The translations under genes and the position numbers were made by a program. Shown piece by piece: positions 44,519 to 57,137 of a stretch of DNA of 64,000 nucleotides. The DNA is taken from assembly GCF_002029255.1 (NCBI RefSeq), contig NZ_MZGT01000003.1, positions 1 through 64,000 of the forward strand, in the 5' to 3' direction. Each line of letters begins with the position of its first letter. Position 1 is the first letter of the stretch. The notes beneath the pieces are model-generated. The model did not search any database. It was not told the origin of the DNA and saw nothing but the letters and a program-made list of their open reading frames with translations. This stretch comes from Clostridium chromiireducens (GTDB taxonomy: Bacteria > Bacillota > Clostridia > Clostridiales > Clostridiaceae).

Positions 44519-46276
44519 ATGAAATTTGAAGCAATATATCATAGAACTTCAGATAACTTATGTTATCCAATTAATGAATATGATTTAATTATAAATCTAA
44601 AAACAGGTTTTGATATAAAAAAAGTATTTATACATTATGGAGATCCTTTTGCAACAGGAATCTTAGGTGGAGAGTGGAAATGGGAAGGTAAAAGAGAAGA
44701 AATAGCATATAAAAAGAGACTTAAGCATCAACTTTGGTGGACAACAACGTTGAAGCCGGAATTCAAAAGATGTAGATACTATTTTGAATTAGTAGGAGAG
44801 AAAGAGACTTGGTTTTACTTTGAAGATGGTTTTCTAAACGAAAAACAAATGCATATGGATGGAAGAATGCTTCAATGTTTTACTTTTCCATGGATGAACA
44901 GTGCAGACATAAATAAAACTCCTGACTGGGTAAATGATATGGTATGGTATCAAATATTTCCGGAACGTTTTTGTAATGGTGATCCGTCAATTAATCCGGA
45001 GGGCGTAAAACCTTGGCACAAGGGGGAAGTCACAAATAAGGAATATTATGGTGGGGATTTGCAAGGTATAGTGGATAAACTAGATTATTTAGAAGGTTTG
45101 GGAATTACAGGACTTTACTTAACTCCTATATTTGAAGCTGTTTCAACCCATAAATATGATACTACTGATTATATGAAAATTGATCCTAATTTTGGAGATG
45201 AAGAGGTATTTAGAAAACTAGTAAATACAGCTCATGAAAAAGGAATTAAGATTATGCTTGATGGTGTGTTTAATCATTGTGGGCCTAAATTTTGGCCTTG
45301 GATTGATGTTATAGAGAAGGGTCCGGAATCAAAGTATCTTAATTGGTTTATGGTAAATAAATGGCCTTTTGAAAATAATAATCGAGATACAAAAGATGGA
45401 AGATTCTACTCTTTTGCTTTTTCTGAGAAGATGCCAAAGCTAAATACAAATAATCCTGAAGTAATTGATTATTTAATTAGTGTGTGCGAATATTGGGTCA
45501 AAAACTTTGATATTGATGGATTAAGATTAGATGTTGCAAATGAAATATCACATAACTTTTGCAAGACATTAAGGAAAAAGATGAAAGCTATAAAATCAGA
45601 TTTCTACATTTTGGGTGAGATATGGCATGATTCAATTTCTTGGCTTAGAGGAGATGAATTTGATGCTGTTATGAATTATCCATTAACTAGTGGTATAGCT
45701 GATTTTTGGATTGATGATAGTTTAACTAAGGAAGATTTTGAGTATACAATTAATAGATGCTATACAATGTATATGCAGCAAAATAATGATGTGCTATTTA
45801 ATTTGTTGGATTCTCATGATACTGAAAGGTTAATATCTAGAGTGAAGGATATTAATATATTTTATCAGCAACTTGCAGTACTGTTTACAATGCCGGGTAG
45901 TCCATGCATATATTATGGAACAGAAATAGTGCTTGAAGGAAAACATGATCCAGATTGTAGAAGATGTATGCCGTGGGATGAAATTGAAGACGGGAAGTAT
46001 GACGAAAAAATTAGCATTATGAAACAATTAATTAAACTTAGAAAAGAACAAAAATTATTTAAAAGCCGCAACTTTCATTTTCCTAACACTATTAGGGAGG
46101 ATAGGGTAATAGAATATATTAAAATTGATGAGTATGGTAATAATAAGCTAGAGATATTACTAAATTGTTCTGATAATAATATCTTAATTGACGAGGGGGG
46201 AGAAATTTTATTTAGCAATCGATACTCAGATAATAAATTATTTAAATATGGTGTGCTTATAAGAAAAACAATATAA
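44519..46276 (+). CDS. GH13 neopullulanase/cyclomaltodextrinase-type alpha-glycosidase
   Basis: 585 residues from ATG 44519 (MKFEAIYHR is the typical family N-terminus); a GTG at 44495 is possible but worse. An N-terminal CBM34-like domain (1-120) precedes the TIM barrel. Catalytic residues: nucleophile D338 in GLRLDVANE, acid/base E367 in LGEIWHD, and D434 in LLDSHDTER. No signal peptide, so it acts in the cytoplasm on imported maltodextrins or cyclodextrins. It lies 96 bp after the permease genes and is the last gene of the locus. Confidence 0.93.
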   Translation: MKFEAIYHRTSDNLCYPINEYDLIINLKTGFDIKKVFIHYGDPFATGILGGEWKWEGKREEIAYKKRLKHQLWWTTTLKPEFKRCRYYFELVGEKETWFYFEDGFLNEKQMHMDGRMLQCFTFPWMNSADINKTPDWVNDMVWYQIFPERFCNGDPSINPEGVKPWHKGEVTNKEYYGGDLQGIVDKLDYLEGLGITGLYLTPIFEAVSTHKYDTTDYMKIDPNFGDEEVFRKLVNTAHEKGIKIMLDGVFNHCGPKFWPWIDVIEKGPESKYLNWFMVNKWPFENNNRDTKDGRFYSFAFSEKMPKLNTNNPEVIDYLISVCEYWVKNFDIDGLRLDVANEISHNFCKTLRKKMKAIKSDFYILGEIWHDSISWLRGDEFDAVMNYPLTSGIADFWIDDSLTKEDFEYTINRCYTMYMQQNNDVLFNLLDSHDTERLISRVKDINIFYQQLAVLFTMPGSPCIYYGTEIVLEGKHDPDCRRCMPWDEIEDGKYDEKISIMKQLIKLRKEQKLFKSRNFHFPNTIREDRVIEYIKIDEYGNNKLEILLNCSDNNILIDEGGEILFSNRYSDNKLFKYGVLIRKTI

Positions 46277-46308
46277 AACAATAGTTTTTAATCACAAAAT
46301 AAAATACA

Positions 46309-46351
46309 AGCTGTATCAAGATTAAAGTGAATACTTGTTCTTGATACAGCT
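46309..46351. terminator. terminator-like hairpin after GH13 gene
   Basis: AGCTGTATCAAG (46309-46320) is exactly inverted at 46340-46351. There is only weak T content on the + side, but a T-rich stretch on the - side. Confidence 0.55.
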
Positions 46352-46477
46352 CATTATATATTAATTAAATCTTTAATGTTTTGCCACACTACTGACATAT
46401 TTATACTGTAATATATTAAGTGTAAGATAGTTAAAAATTATTTACCCCTATTAAAATATAATTATTAACCAATATTT

Positions 46478-46516
46478 GAATGGCTTATTACATCCTAGTA
46501 AGTCGTTCTTTTTTTT
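46478..46516 (+). terminator. rho-independent terminator, possibly of a leader RNA
   Basis: GAATGGCTTA pairs with TAAGTCGTTC, with two G-T pairs, and is followed by eight T. It lies 200 bp past the GH13 gene with no gene between. It could end read-through or belong to an unrecognised small RNA. Confidence 0.6.
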
Positions 46517-46937
46517 GTTGTCAAATTAATAAGTTTATTTAGGAGGTATTCTCAAAAAGGCTTAAGTTTGTGGGAAAAACCTTTCTGAATTATAAAATTT
46601 TATATAAAAAATTATAATTAGGAATTTGATTTTTAATGGAATAAAACAATAAATAATAGGAAATTTAATATTAAATATATAATATTAAATGTGCCTCATT
46701 AATAATAGATAAATTTTTTTGATATATTAATGCTTATAATTCATAAGTACGGATTTACTAAAAAAATTATTATGAACAAGTTATATTGGCTGAAAGTAAG
46801 TAGAATACAGCTATATAAGCAAATATGTTTTGTGAGTATTTTCTTTAATTTATTGTAGGGTAAGGATAATATGTAAAAAAAGTCCATAGTGAAAATTATT
46901 TTTATATAAAAAATCAAATTATCATAATGTTAATAGC

Positions 46938-46967
46938 TTGCCGAGTATTATCGAAATGTGTTAAAAT
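46938..46967 (+). promoter_or_regulatory. candidate promoter of the amino-acid permease gene
   Basis: TTGCCG (46938-46943), 18-bp spacer, TAAAAT (46962-46967). It leaves a leader of about 110 nt before the ATG at 47084. Confidence 0.4.
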
Positions 46968-47083
46968 AGCAAGTGATTTGTTAAAAGTTTATAATTTCTC
47001 GGCATATATATTTAAAAGCTGAAAAATTAGCATATTAAAACGTAAATATTTGGGGCATATATTAATTAAATAGGAGGACCCTT

Positions 47084-48490
47084 ATGAACATTTTTAAGAA
47101 AAAGTCAGTAGATAAGATGCTGAAAGGTGCTCAGCAATCATCCCTAAAGAGAAATCTTAAAGCTAAGGATATAGCTGCATTTGGGATTGGAGCAGTTGTT
47201 GGAGTAGGTATCTTTGTCGCAACGGGAACAGGTGCACATTTAGCAGGACCTGCCGTAATTATTTCATTTATTTTAGCAGGTATAGTAGCAGGTTTATGTG
47301 CATTATGTTATTGTGAGCTTTCAACAATGTTTCCAGTAGCAGGAAGTACATATTCGTATTCTTATATAGTATTTGGTGAAATAATCGCTATGATAATTGG
47401 TTGGTGTCTTACTGCGGAATATCTAGTTGCATGTAGTGCTGTAGCATCGGGATGGTCAGGTACTTTTGTTGGTATTCTAAAATCAGTAGGAGTGACGCTT
47501 CCAGCAGTATTTACTTCATCACCAAGTAAAGGTGGAATAGTAGATTTACCAGCTGTATTAATAATTGCAATAATAACTTACATATTATATTATGGTATGA
47601 AGGAAAGTGCTAGAGTTAATAATCTTATTGTAGGAATAAAAATTTCAATAATTATTATATTTGTAATACTTGGAGTGGGACATATAGATACTGCTAATTA
47701 TCAACCGTTTGCTCCGTTTGGATTTAAAGGAATTTTTGCGGCAACAGCTACTATATTCTTCTCGTTTATAGGATTTGATGCTATTTCTACAGCTGCAGAA
47801 GAGGCTGAAAATCCAAAGAGAGACATTCCAATTGGACTTATAATTTGTTTAATAGCAGTTACTTTGCTTTATGTTTCAGTAGCTGTTGTACTTACTGGAA
47901 TGGTTCCTTTTAGTGAAATTATTTCAGAAAATGCAGTGCCAGGAGCTTTAGCAAGAGTTGGTATAAACTGGGGCGCAGCGCTAGTAGGAACAGGTGCTAT
48001 TCTTGGAATGATTTCTACTATGATGGTAGTGCTTTATGGCCAAGTTAGAGTATTTATGGTTATGTCAAGAGACGGGCTTTTACCAAAAATATTTTCAAAA
48101 GTACATCCTACTCATAAGACACCACATATCTCAACGATGATAACTGGAAGTATAGCTGCAATAATAGCAGGATTTTTACCGTTAGATATTATAGTAGAAT
48201 TTTTAAGCACAGGTACATTATTAAGTTTTATAGCAGTATCTGTTGCAGTTATAGTGCTTAGAAAAACAATGCCAGATTTTAAAAGAATTTTTAAAACACC
48301 AGGAGTTCCATTTACTCCATTAATTTCAATAATATGTTGTGTAGTTTTATTATGCGGATTGAAATTAATAACATGGATAGGTTTCATAGTTTGGCTTATT
48401 ATAGGACTTATAGTATATTTCGTTTATGGAAGAAAGCACAGTATTCTTCAAAATGAAAAAGATTCAGAGGATTCAGAGAATGCTGTATAA
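47084..48490 (+). CDS. APC-superfamily amino-acid permease
   Basis: 468 residues, 12 membrane helices. It carries the APC signature in helix 1 (IAAFGIGAVVGVGIFVATG, about 30-48) and FIGFDAISTAAEEAENPKRDIP (about 225-246), typical of cationic amino-acid transporter/YfnA-like permeases. The C-terminal tail is acidic (EKDSEDSEN). Substrate not resolvable. It is monocistronic with AGGAGGA before the ATG and a strong terminator after. Confidence 0.93.
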   Translation: MNIFKKKSVDKMLKGAQQSSLKRNLKAKDIAAFGIGAVVGVGIFVATGTGAHLAGPAVIISFILAGIVAGLCALCYCELSTMFPVAGSTYSYSYIVFGEIIAMIIGWCLTAEYLVACSAVASGWSGTFVGILKSVGVTLPAVFTSSPSKGGIVDLPAVLIIAIITYILYYGMKESARVNNLIVGIKISIIIIFVILGVGHIDTANYQPFAPFGFKGIFAATATIFFSFIGFDAISTAAEEAENPKRDIPIGLIICLIAVTLLYVSVAVVLTGMVPFSEIISENAVPGALARVGINWGAALVGTGAILGMISTMMVVLYGQVRVFMVMSRDGLLPKIFSKVHPTHKTPHISTMITGSIAAIIAGFLPLDIIVEFLSTGTLLSFIAVSVAVIVLRKTMPDFKRIFKTPGVPFTPLISIICCVVLLCGLKLITWIGFIVWLIIGLIVYFVYGRKHSILQNEKDSEDSENAV

Positions 48491-48600
48491 ATAATTAATA
48501 AAAATTATTAAAAGTTTTAAGTAGGTACAAATTATAAAAAAGTAATTTAATGAGTTGCAATAAGTAATAAAAATGCTTTCAAATTAAATATATAAAGATG

Positions 48601-48641
48601 AACCACATATTAAGTTGATCAACTAATATGTGGTTTGTTTT
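48601..48641 (+). terminator. rho-independent terminator
   Basis: AACCACATATTA (48601-48612) is exactly inverted at 48624-48635, followed by TGTTTTATT. Confidence 0.85.
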
Positions 48642-48707
48642 ATTATTTATAAAGAATATGATATATTTTTCATAAAGCTGATTAAAATAAGGAAGAGGTG
48701 AGTAATA

Positions 48708-49664
48708 ATGAGGAAGATAAAGAAAGTAGTTATTTCCATTATATTAATAATTGCAGGAGTAGCAGCAGTTATATATATGAATAAACCCAAACCTATAGAT
48801 AAAAGTGCAGCATCGAAAGTACCTGATGTGGATCTTGCTTTTGCAGTGCTTGGCGATGTCCATGAAAATATTGATAGCTTTCAGGAGTCAATAAATGATT
48901 TATATAAAATAAATCCAGGTATGGATGCTTTGGTTTTAAACGGTGATACTGTAGACCAAGGAATTGAAAAACAATATGACTCAGTTAAGAAAACCATTAA
49001 TAAAAATAAAGATTTACTGCCTAAAATAATTATTAAGAATATAGGTAATCATGAATTTTTCAACTATGATATAGAGGTCAATTCACCAGAACAGGTTCAA
49101 ACATTCATAAATAGATATCTTGAATTTGCTGAAGAAGATAAAGTGTATCACGATACATGGGTAAAAGATTATCATTTTATATCTCTAGGATCGGAAGATG
49201 GTAATTCAGAAACTATGAATTCCATAACAGCTTCTATATCTGAAGAACAACAAAAATGGCTAAAAGAAAAGTTGGCTGAAAAATATCAAAAAGGGAAACC
49301 GATATTTGTATTCTTACATCAACCATTAAATAGTGGAAATGGAGCAAATAGCTGGGTTGGTGTTAAACAAAGTGATCAAGTTAAAGAAATATTATCTAAA
49401 TATCCTGAAGTAATACTATTCTCTTCTCATACTCATAGAGACTTAGATGAAAATAGTGTAGTATTAAATCAACCATTTACAATGGTCCATACTGGTGCTG
49501 TTCACTATACTATAATTCCGGATCAAGGTAGTGAAGGTGGCAGGAGGAGAGAACCTTATATTAAAGGTTTATATATCGAAGTCAATGGAGATAAGGTTGT
49601 TATTCAAGGGAGAAATATTAAAGATAAGCAGTGGATATTTACTAAGGAAATTTCTAAAGAATGA
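48708..49664 (+). CDS. extracellular membrane-anchored metallophosphoesterase
   Basis: 318 residues with a short N-terminal membrane anchor (about 7-24). The calcineurin-like motifs appear in order: GDVHENIDSF (D of block I), LNGDTVDQG (block II), IGNHEF (block III), LHQPLN (block IV) and SSHTHRD (block V). All metal-binding residues appear present, so a dinuclear metal phosphatase or phosphodiesterase acting outside the membrane is expected. Substrate unknown. RBS GAAGAGGTG. Confidence 0.9.
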   Translation: MRKIKKVVISIILIIAGVAAVIYMNKPKPIDKSAASKVPDVDLAFAVLGDVHENIDSFQESINDLYKINPGMDALVLNGDTVDQGIEKQYDSVKKTINKNKDLLPKIIIKNIGNHEFFNYDIEVNSPEQVQTFINRYLEFAEEDKVYHDTWVKDYHFISLGSEDGNSETMNSITASISEEQQKWLKEKLAEKYQKGKPIFVFLHQPLNSGNGANSWVGVKQSDQVKEILSKYPEVILFSSHTHRDLDENSVVLNQPFTMVHTGAVHYTIIPDQGSEGGRRREPYIKGLYIEVNGDKVVIQGRNIKDKQWIFTKEISKE

Positions 49665-49885
49665 TTAACTTTATTATCTAAATATCTATCTACCCTTTAA
49701 AAAAGAAAATTTGATTTTATCAATGAGACTTTTTATTGTGTTTTGTGACATAATTTGCTAAACTTTATATATAAATATTAGTTAAAGTTTAATAAATGTG
49801 GAAAGTTTAGTTTTTTTTATAATAATAGAGTATCAAATGAAGAGGTACTATGCGTTATTATGTAAAATTTTAAGGGGGAGATTAG

Positions 49886-51001
49886 TTGGTTAATTTTGAT
49901 CTGGAAATAAAAAAAGCTCAGCCAATCAATATAAGAGAAATGGAATTAAACAAACATGGAATTAATGATAACATCAAAAAGTCTATAATTTTATATAATA
50001 TGGCCATAGGAGACATACGAAAAGGTAAATTAGAGCTAGCTATAAATGATTTGAAGAAATCTTTGTCTTACAATAAGGAATTTTCAGATGCATTAAAACT
50101 TAAGGGGTTATGCCATGTTAATATGAAAGAATATAAGAAAGGTGAAAAAATATTTAAAAAGCTTTCTAAGGATTTAATATACAATGAATTGGCAAATGAA
50201 TACATACAAAGTTTAATAACCCAAAAATTAATTGCTAAAAATAATGTAATAGACATAGATGAAATTAAATATATACCTAATAATGATTTCAAGAAATCTA
50301 CATCAGCTAAACGTTCAACAGGCAGCATTGTAATAGGTTTATTAATTATAATGACGATTATTACTGGAGCAGGGGCAAGTCGTTTCTATTCATATAATAT
50401 TCAAGATTTTTTAGATAGATTTAAAGGTAATAATAATATTATTGATTCAGAGGAAGAAACTGATAAGCTTTTAGATGAAAGTGAAGGTTTGGATAAAGAA
50501 AATATTACTTATGAAGAAAACAAAAGTGTGCCACAAGGGATAGAGGATTCTAAAGTAGAAGCAGATAAGAACAAGAGTAACGAGGACATTATAAATAAGT
50601 TAAATGATACTGAGAAAGCTTTTAAGGATGGTAATTATGAGAAGGCTGCCGGTATTTTAATAAGTATAAAAAATACTAATTTTGATAGTGAAACTAAAAT
50701 GAAGTTTGATAAGTTGTGGAAAGATTTAAATCCTAATGCATTATGGAGTATATATAATCAAGGCAATAAGTTGTATAAGCAAAAAAAGTATTCTGAAGCA
50801 CTTCCGAAGTTAATAATAGCATCAGAAATTGATCCTAATCTATACCTTATGCCATGGATTACATATCAAATAGGGACATGCTATAAAGAAACAAATGATA
50901 AAGTTAATGCGCTTATTTACTTCAAGAAAGTAAAAGAAAATTATCCAAAGTCAAATTACGTTTCAAATGCTGAAATGATGATAAATGAAATAGGAAATTA
51001 G
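49886..51001 (+). CDS. TPR-repeat membrane protein
   Basis: 371 residues from a TTG start just after GGGGGAG. Cytoplasmic N-terminal TPR-like repeats (about 30-110, GDIRKGKLELAINDLKKSLS and EYKKGEKIFKKL), one membrane helix (about 145-165), an acidic extracellular linker, and C-terminal TPR-like repeats (about 235-370; AFKDGNYEKAAGIL, KQKKYSEALPKLIIASEID, KVNALIYFKKVKENYP). A scaffold spanning the membrane with TPRs on both sides; partners unknown. Monocistronic. Confidence 0.82.
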   Translation: MVNFDLEIKKAQPINIREMELNKHGINDNIKKSIILYNMAIGDIRKGKLELAINDLKKSLSYNKEFSDALKLKGLCHVNMKEYKKGEKIFKKLSKDLIYNELANEYIQSLITQKLIAKNNVIDIDEIKYIPNNDFKKSTSAKRSTGSIVIGLLIIMTIITGAGASRFYSYNIQDFLDRFKGNNNIIDSEEETDKLLDESEGLDKENITYEENKSVPQGIEDSKVEADKNKSNEDIINKLNDTEKAFKDGNYEKAAGILISIKNTNFDSETKMKFDKLWKDLNPNALWSIYNQGNKLYKQKKYSEALPKLIIASEIDPNLYLMPWITYQIGTCYKETNDKVNALIYFKKVKENYPKSNYVSNAEMMINEIGN

Positions 51002-51150
51002 TTTCATGATATTTATTATGAATCGTACAATTTAGATTTTCTAAAAATAGATATTATAGTCACTACCCCATGAAATGCAAAAAATAGTTTACTTTAGCGT
51101 AGGATTAGAATAAAAAATATATGTCAATACTCCATAGTGGAGGTGTTGAT

Positions 51151-51684
51151 ATGTCTTTTAAAGTTTCATGGAAACTTCATGCAGTATGTTTTATTATAGC
51201 ATTTCTATTCTGTTTAATAGAGCAAGAAAATATCTACAATTTGTTTGCAAATATGTTATTTCATAATAATATGATGAGTATTACAGGGACTGAGTTTATA
51301 AAACTTAATATTTCTATTGTATTAATTTTTTCTATTGTAGCGTGTATACATGAGTTGATTCATGGTTTTGTTTATAGAATATTTGGTGGTAAAGTAAGAT
51401 ATGGTTTTAAAGTGTTATATGCTTATGTTCAGGAAGTTTCAGGAAATCCACTGCATAGAACAAAGTTTCTATTAGTTCTTTTAGCTCCAGTAACCATAAT
51501 TTCTGTAGCTTCAATATTTATCTCAGGAAATATTGGAACTATAATATTTATATTAAATTTTTTAGGAAGCATGGGAGATTTATTAATGGCTTTCTATCTA
51601 TGTAAAACTAGTGAAAATAGTTATATTATTGATAAAGAATATGGATTTGATGTTGTAGAGAAGATTGGTAATAGTTATAAGTAG
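51151..51684 (+). CDS. DUF3267 putative zinc membrane protease
   Basis: 177 residues from ATG 51151, preceded by GGAGGTGTTGAT; the upstream in-frame ATG at 51121 lacks a ribosome site. Several membrane helices with an HExxH zinc motif (IHELIHG, H67 and H71) and a downstream conserved region ending in NFLGSMGDLLMAFYLCK, where the Asp may complete the metal site. This is the DUF3267 putative zincin family. Related clostridial and Bacillus proteins are of unknown substrate. Monocistronic with a terminator after. Confidence 0.85.
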   Translation: MSFKVSWKLHAVCFIIAFLFCLIEQENIYNLFANMLFHNNMMSITGTEFIKLNISIVLIFSIVACIHELIHGFVYRIFGGKVRYGFKVLYAYVQEVSGNPLHRTKFLLVLLAPVTIISVASIFISGNIGTIIFILNFLGSMGDLLMAFYLCKTSENSYIIDKEYGFDVVEKIGNSYK

Positions 51685-51742
51685 GTATAATTTTAATAAA
51701 TAGAGAAGCACAAGTAAAATTTAAATCTTTGTTTTGGTTTAG

Positions 51743-51776
51743 TAAAAGTCTTATTAGGAGGCTTTTATTTTTTGTT
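51743..51776 (+). terminator. rho-independent terminator
   Basis: TAAAAGTCTT pairs with GGAGGCTTTTA (G-T pairs allowed), followed by TTTTTTTG. It closes the DUF3267 gene. Confidence 0.6.
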
Positions 51777-51962
51777 ATAAACTATTTTTTTTAGCTTAAC
51801 GAGTAAAATATAAGAAGCTTCATAAAATATAAAAGTAGTATCTGCCTCTTAACTAATAGTAAGTTAAGAATTAATTTCAGTTATACTTTTCATTTTTATG
51901 CTAATACTATTATTAATCTCAAGTTATTAAAACTATCTTGCACATAAAAGGAGGCTTTACAC

Positions 51963-52127
51963 ATGAAAAATAGATTTAAAGAAAAATTCGTTGGTATGCC
52001 AATAGAAAAGCATGATGCAGCTGCATGGGCTAATATGGAAGATGCTCAACCAGTATCTAACGTAAATATTCCTAGCGAAATACAAGTAAGAAATGCAAAA
52101 GAATATGTAGATACAAATCAAAAGTAA
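51963..52127 (+). CDS. DUF3787 family small protein
   Basis: 54 residues from ATG 51963 with AGGAGG 11 nt upstream. MKNRFKEKFVGMPIEKHDAA at the N-terminus, then AWANMEDAQPVSNVNIPSE and NAKEYVDTNQK match the pattern of the short clostridial DUF3787 proteins. It is basic at the N-terminus, with no membrane segment. Function unknown. The stop codon lies at the edge of structured element copy B, which is in the opposite orientation. Confidence 0.85.
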   Translation: MKNRFKEKFVGMPIEKHDAAAWANMEDAQPVSNVNIPSEIQVRNAKEYVDTNQK

Positions 52128-52142
52128 GTATATGTCCATCGC

Positions 52143-52396
52143 TGAAATAAGAAGCATGTTTTATTACGGTTTCTAAGGAATTTTTATGGATGATTCTAAG
52201 ATTAGAAGTTGAACCCAAAATGCTAGCCTCAAAAGCGAGTTTGAACTAGCATATTTGGGCTAATGCAAAGGAAACTCGACTCACTTCGTTCACTGAGTAA
52301 GTTCAATTAACCAAATCTTAGATTTGGAATTTCACTTAAGAATCATAACCATCAAAATTCCAATGAAACACTTCACAAAACATGCTTCTTATTTCT
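52143..52396 (-). repeat. covarying structured element, copy B (candidate ncRNA)
   Basis: Reverse-oriented homologue of 36466-36742. The basal stem is again 19 bp and perfect (52144-52162 with 52377-52395) but differs from copy A at four positions, each compensated on the other arm. The apical stem is CCCAAA-ATGCTAG (52214-52226) with CTAGCAT-a-TTTGGG (52246-52259), where copy A has CCACAA-c-GCTTG. Unpaired and linker segments are conserved (for example the GTCGAGTTTCCTTT equivalent and the AGAATCATCCAT equivalent). No coding sense. An imperfect outer extension reaches about 52126 and 52411. Confidence 0.7.
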
Positions 52397-52432
52397 AGTG
52401 GAATATAACTTTTGATTTTCAAACTATCGTAT

Positions 52433-52464
52433 AAAAAAATCCCCGAAAAATCGAGGATTTTTTT
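52433..52464. terminator. bidirectional terminator
   Basis: AAAAAATCCCCG pairs with CGAGGATTTTTT, with one mismatch, and has A- and T-runs on both sides. It serves the PFOR gene on the minus strand and any transcript coming from the left. Confidence 0.8.
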
Positions 52465-52510
52465 ATTTTATTTACTATATTATTGATAAGGTATTTGAAG
52501 CGTTTCTTGT

Positions 52511-56065
<3,555 letters not shown>

Positions 56066-56170
56066 CTAAATTTTTTATCTCATTTATTATTTGAAAACTG
56101 AGGAAAAGTATACATATTTATAATAGTCATAGTGAGTTTTTAATAAAAAATAGAAGAAAACATTAGTTTT

Positions 56171-56494
56171 TTATTTTAACATAATATCAGGAGATATATT
56201 AATTTCACCACCGCCGATTAGTACAATCTTATAGCCTGGCTGAAGTGAAATTAAGTTGTACTTTTTTGATTGTGGTTTTAGACGAACACCTTGAAGAGGT
56301 TGAGCATGAGAATCAAAAATAATCACATAAATACGTTCATTAAAAGAAATATTTTGTACTGTATAAGTTGTATTTTCTGATATAGTTAAATCAGTAACTT
56401 TATAGAATCCTTCTTTAAGCGATTTTGGATTTGCTGCTGCAGGTTCAGTAAAGATAAGTAAGAAACATAAAAGTAAAAAAAAGAATTTTTTCAT
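56171..56494 (-). CDS. small secreted protein, paralogue of the adjacent gene
   Basis: 107 residues from ATG 56494, which follows GAAAGGTAG; the frame begins earlier at 56512 without better support. A signal peptide (MKKFFFLLLCFLLIFTEPAA) precedes a ~85-residue beta-rich domain: LKEGFYKVTDLTISENTTYT, VIIFDSHAQPL, LKPQSKKYNLISLQPGYKIV and IGGGEINIS. The same pattern recurs in the gene at 56557, so they are tandem duplicates. Family and function not recognised; exported beta-sandwich domains of this size may bind ligand or protein partners. Confidence 0.75.
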   Translation of the reverse strand: MKKFFFLLLCFLLIFTEPAAANPKSLKEGFYKVTDLTISENTTYTVQNISFNERIYVIIFDSHAQPLQGVRLKPQSKKYNLISLQPGYKIVLIGGGEINISPDIMLK

Positions 56495-56556
56495 CAAATA
56501 ACTACCTTTCAAATTTGAATTTTGGTGTAAGAATAAAAATAAACTATGGATTACAT

Positions 56557-56871
56557 TTAATTTATAGTGATGCTGTCATTGGTGACTACCAAAAGTTTAT
56601 ATCCTAGTTCTATAGGAACTAAAATATATTCTTTCGATTCAGGTTTTAATAGCATGTATTGTTGAGTCAACTGATTGGAGTCAAAAATCATTATAAAGGC
56701 ATATTCAGTATCAGAATTATTTTGAACAGTATGAGTAGCATTCTGAGATAAATTTAAATCTGATGCCCCATAAAGACCTTCGGTTAAGTATCTTGAATCA
56801 GCCATAGAAGGTGTTATAAATATATATAATGATAAAAAAGTTAATAATAAAATGAAAATAAATTTTTTCAC
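56557..56871 (-). CDS. small secreted protein, tandem paralogue
   Basis: 104 residues. Signal peptide (MKKFIFILLLTFLSLYIFIT, cleavage near SMA-DS), then LTEGLYGASDLNLSQNATHT, FIMIFDSNQLTQ, LLKPESKEYILVPIELGYKL and VTNDSITIN. These segments align with the neighbour at 56171 (EG-Y...DL..S.N.T.TVQN, IIFDS, LKP.SK.Y.L..L..GYK), showing duplication. Spacing of 62 bp on the same strand suggests co-transcription. Function unknown. Confidence 0.75.
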   Translation of the reverse strand: MKKFIFILLLTFLSLYIFITPSMADSRYLTEGLYGASDLNLSQNATHTVQNNSDTEYAFIMIFDSNQLTQQYMLLKPESKEYILVPIELGYKLLVVTNDSITIN

Positions 56872-57058
56872 TGGTTATATCTCCTTCGAATATTGTTGGA
56901 CCAATATATTACTTTGCTTAACATATTTCAATTAATGTTATTAGTGCATTACTTATAGTATTATGGAAATTTGATTATTTATTCAGTAAGATGATAGGTT
57001 TTTAGAGTGAATTGTTTTAAGATATTCAAGGTTATTCGATAGAAATTTATATAATAAA

Positions 57059-57125
57059 AAACTGCATTTAGATCAATTAATATAGCTCTGTCATTAGAGA
57101 AAAATAATTGATCGAAATACAGTTT
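57059..57125 (-). terminator. rho-independent terminator of the second two-component system
   Basis: An approximately 20-bp imperfect stem (57060-57079 with 57105-57124) is followed on the minus strand by a TTTTTATTATATA tract, 13 bp after the histidine-kinase stop codon. Confidence 0.75.
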
Positions 57126-57137
57126 ATAAAAGTTCAA

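Larger units (their letters stand above)
46277..47083 (+). other. 807-bp intergenic region before amino-acid permease
   Basis: No gene was found. It contains the hairpin at 46309-46351, a second hairpin with T8 at 46478-46516, AT-rich palindromic stretches (for example TTTAATATTA / TAATATTAAA at 46664-46689), an isolated AGGAGG at about 46541 without a following reading frame, and a promoter candidate at 46938-46967. No T-box or known riboswitch signature was recognised. Confidence 0.5.

Noticed and set aside
46380-47083. Possible T-box or lysine riboswitch before the amino-acid permease
   Set aside because: A terminator hairpin exists at 46478, but no T-box sequence or riboswitch core motif was found and it is 570 bp from the gene.
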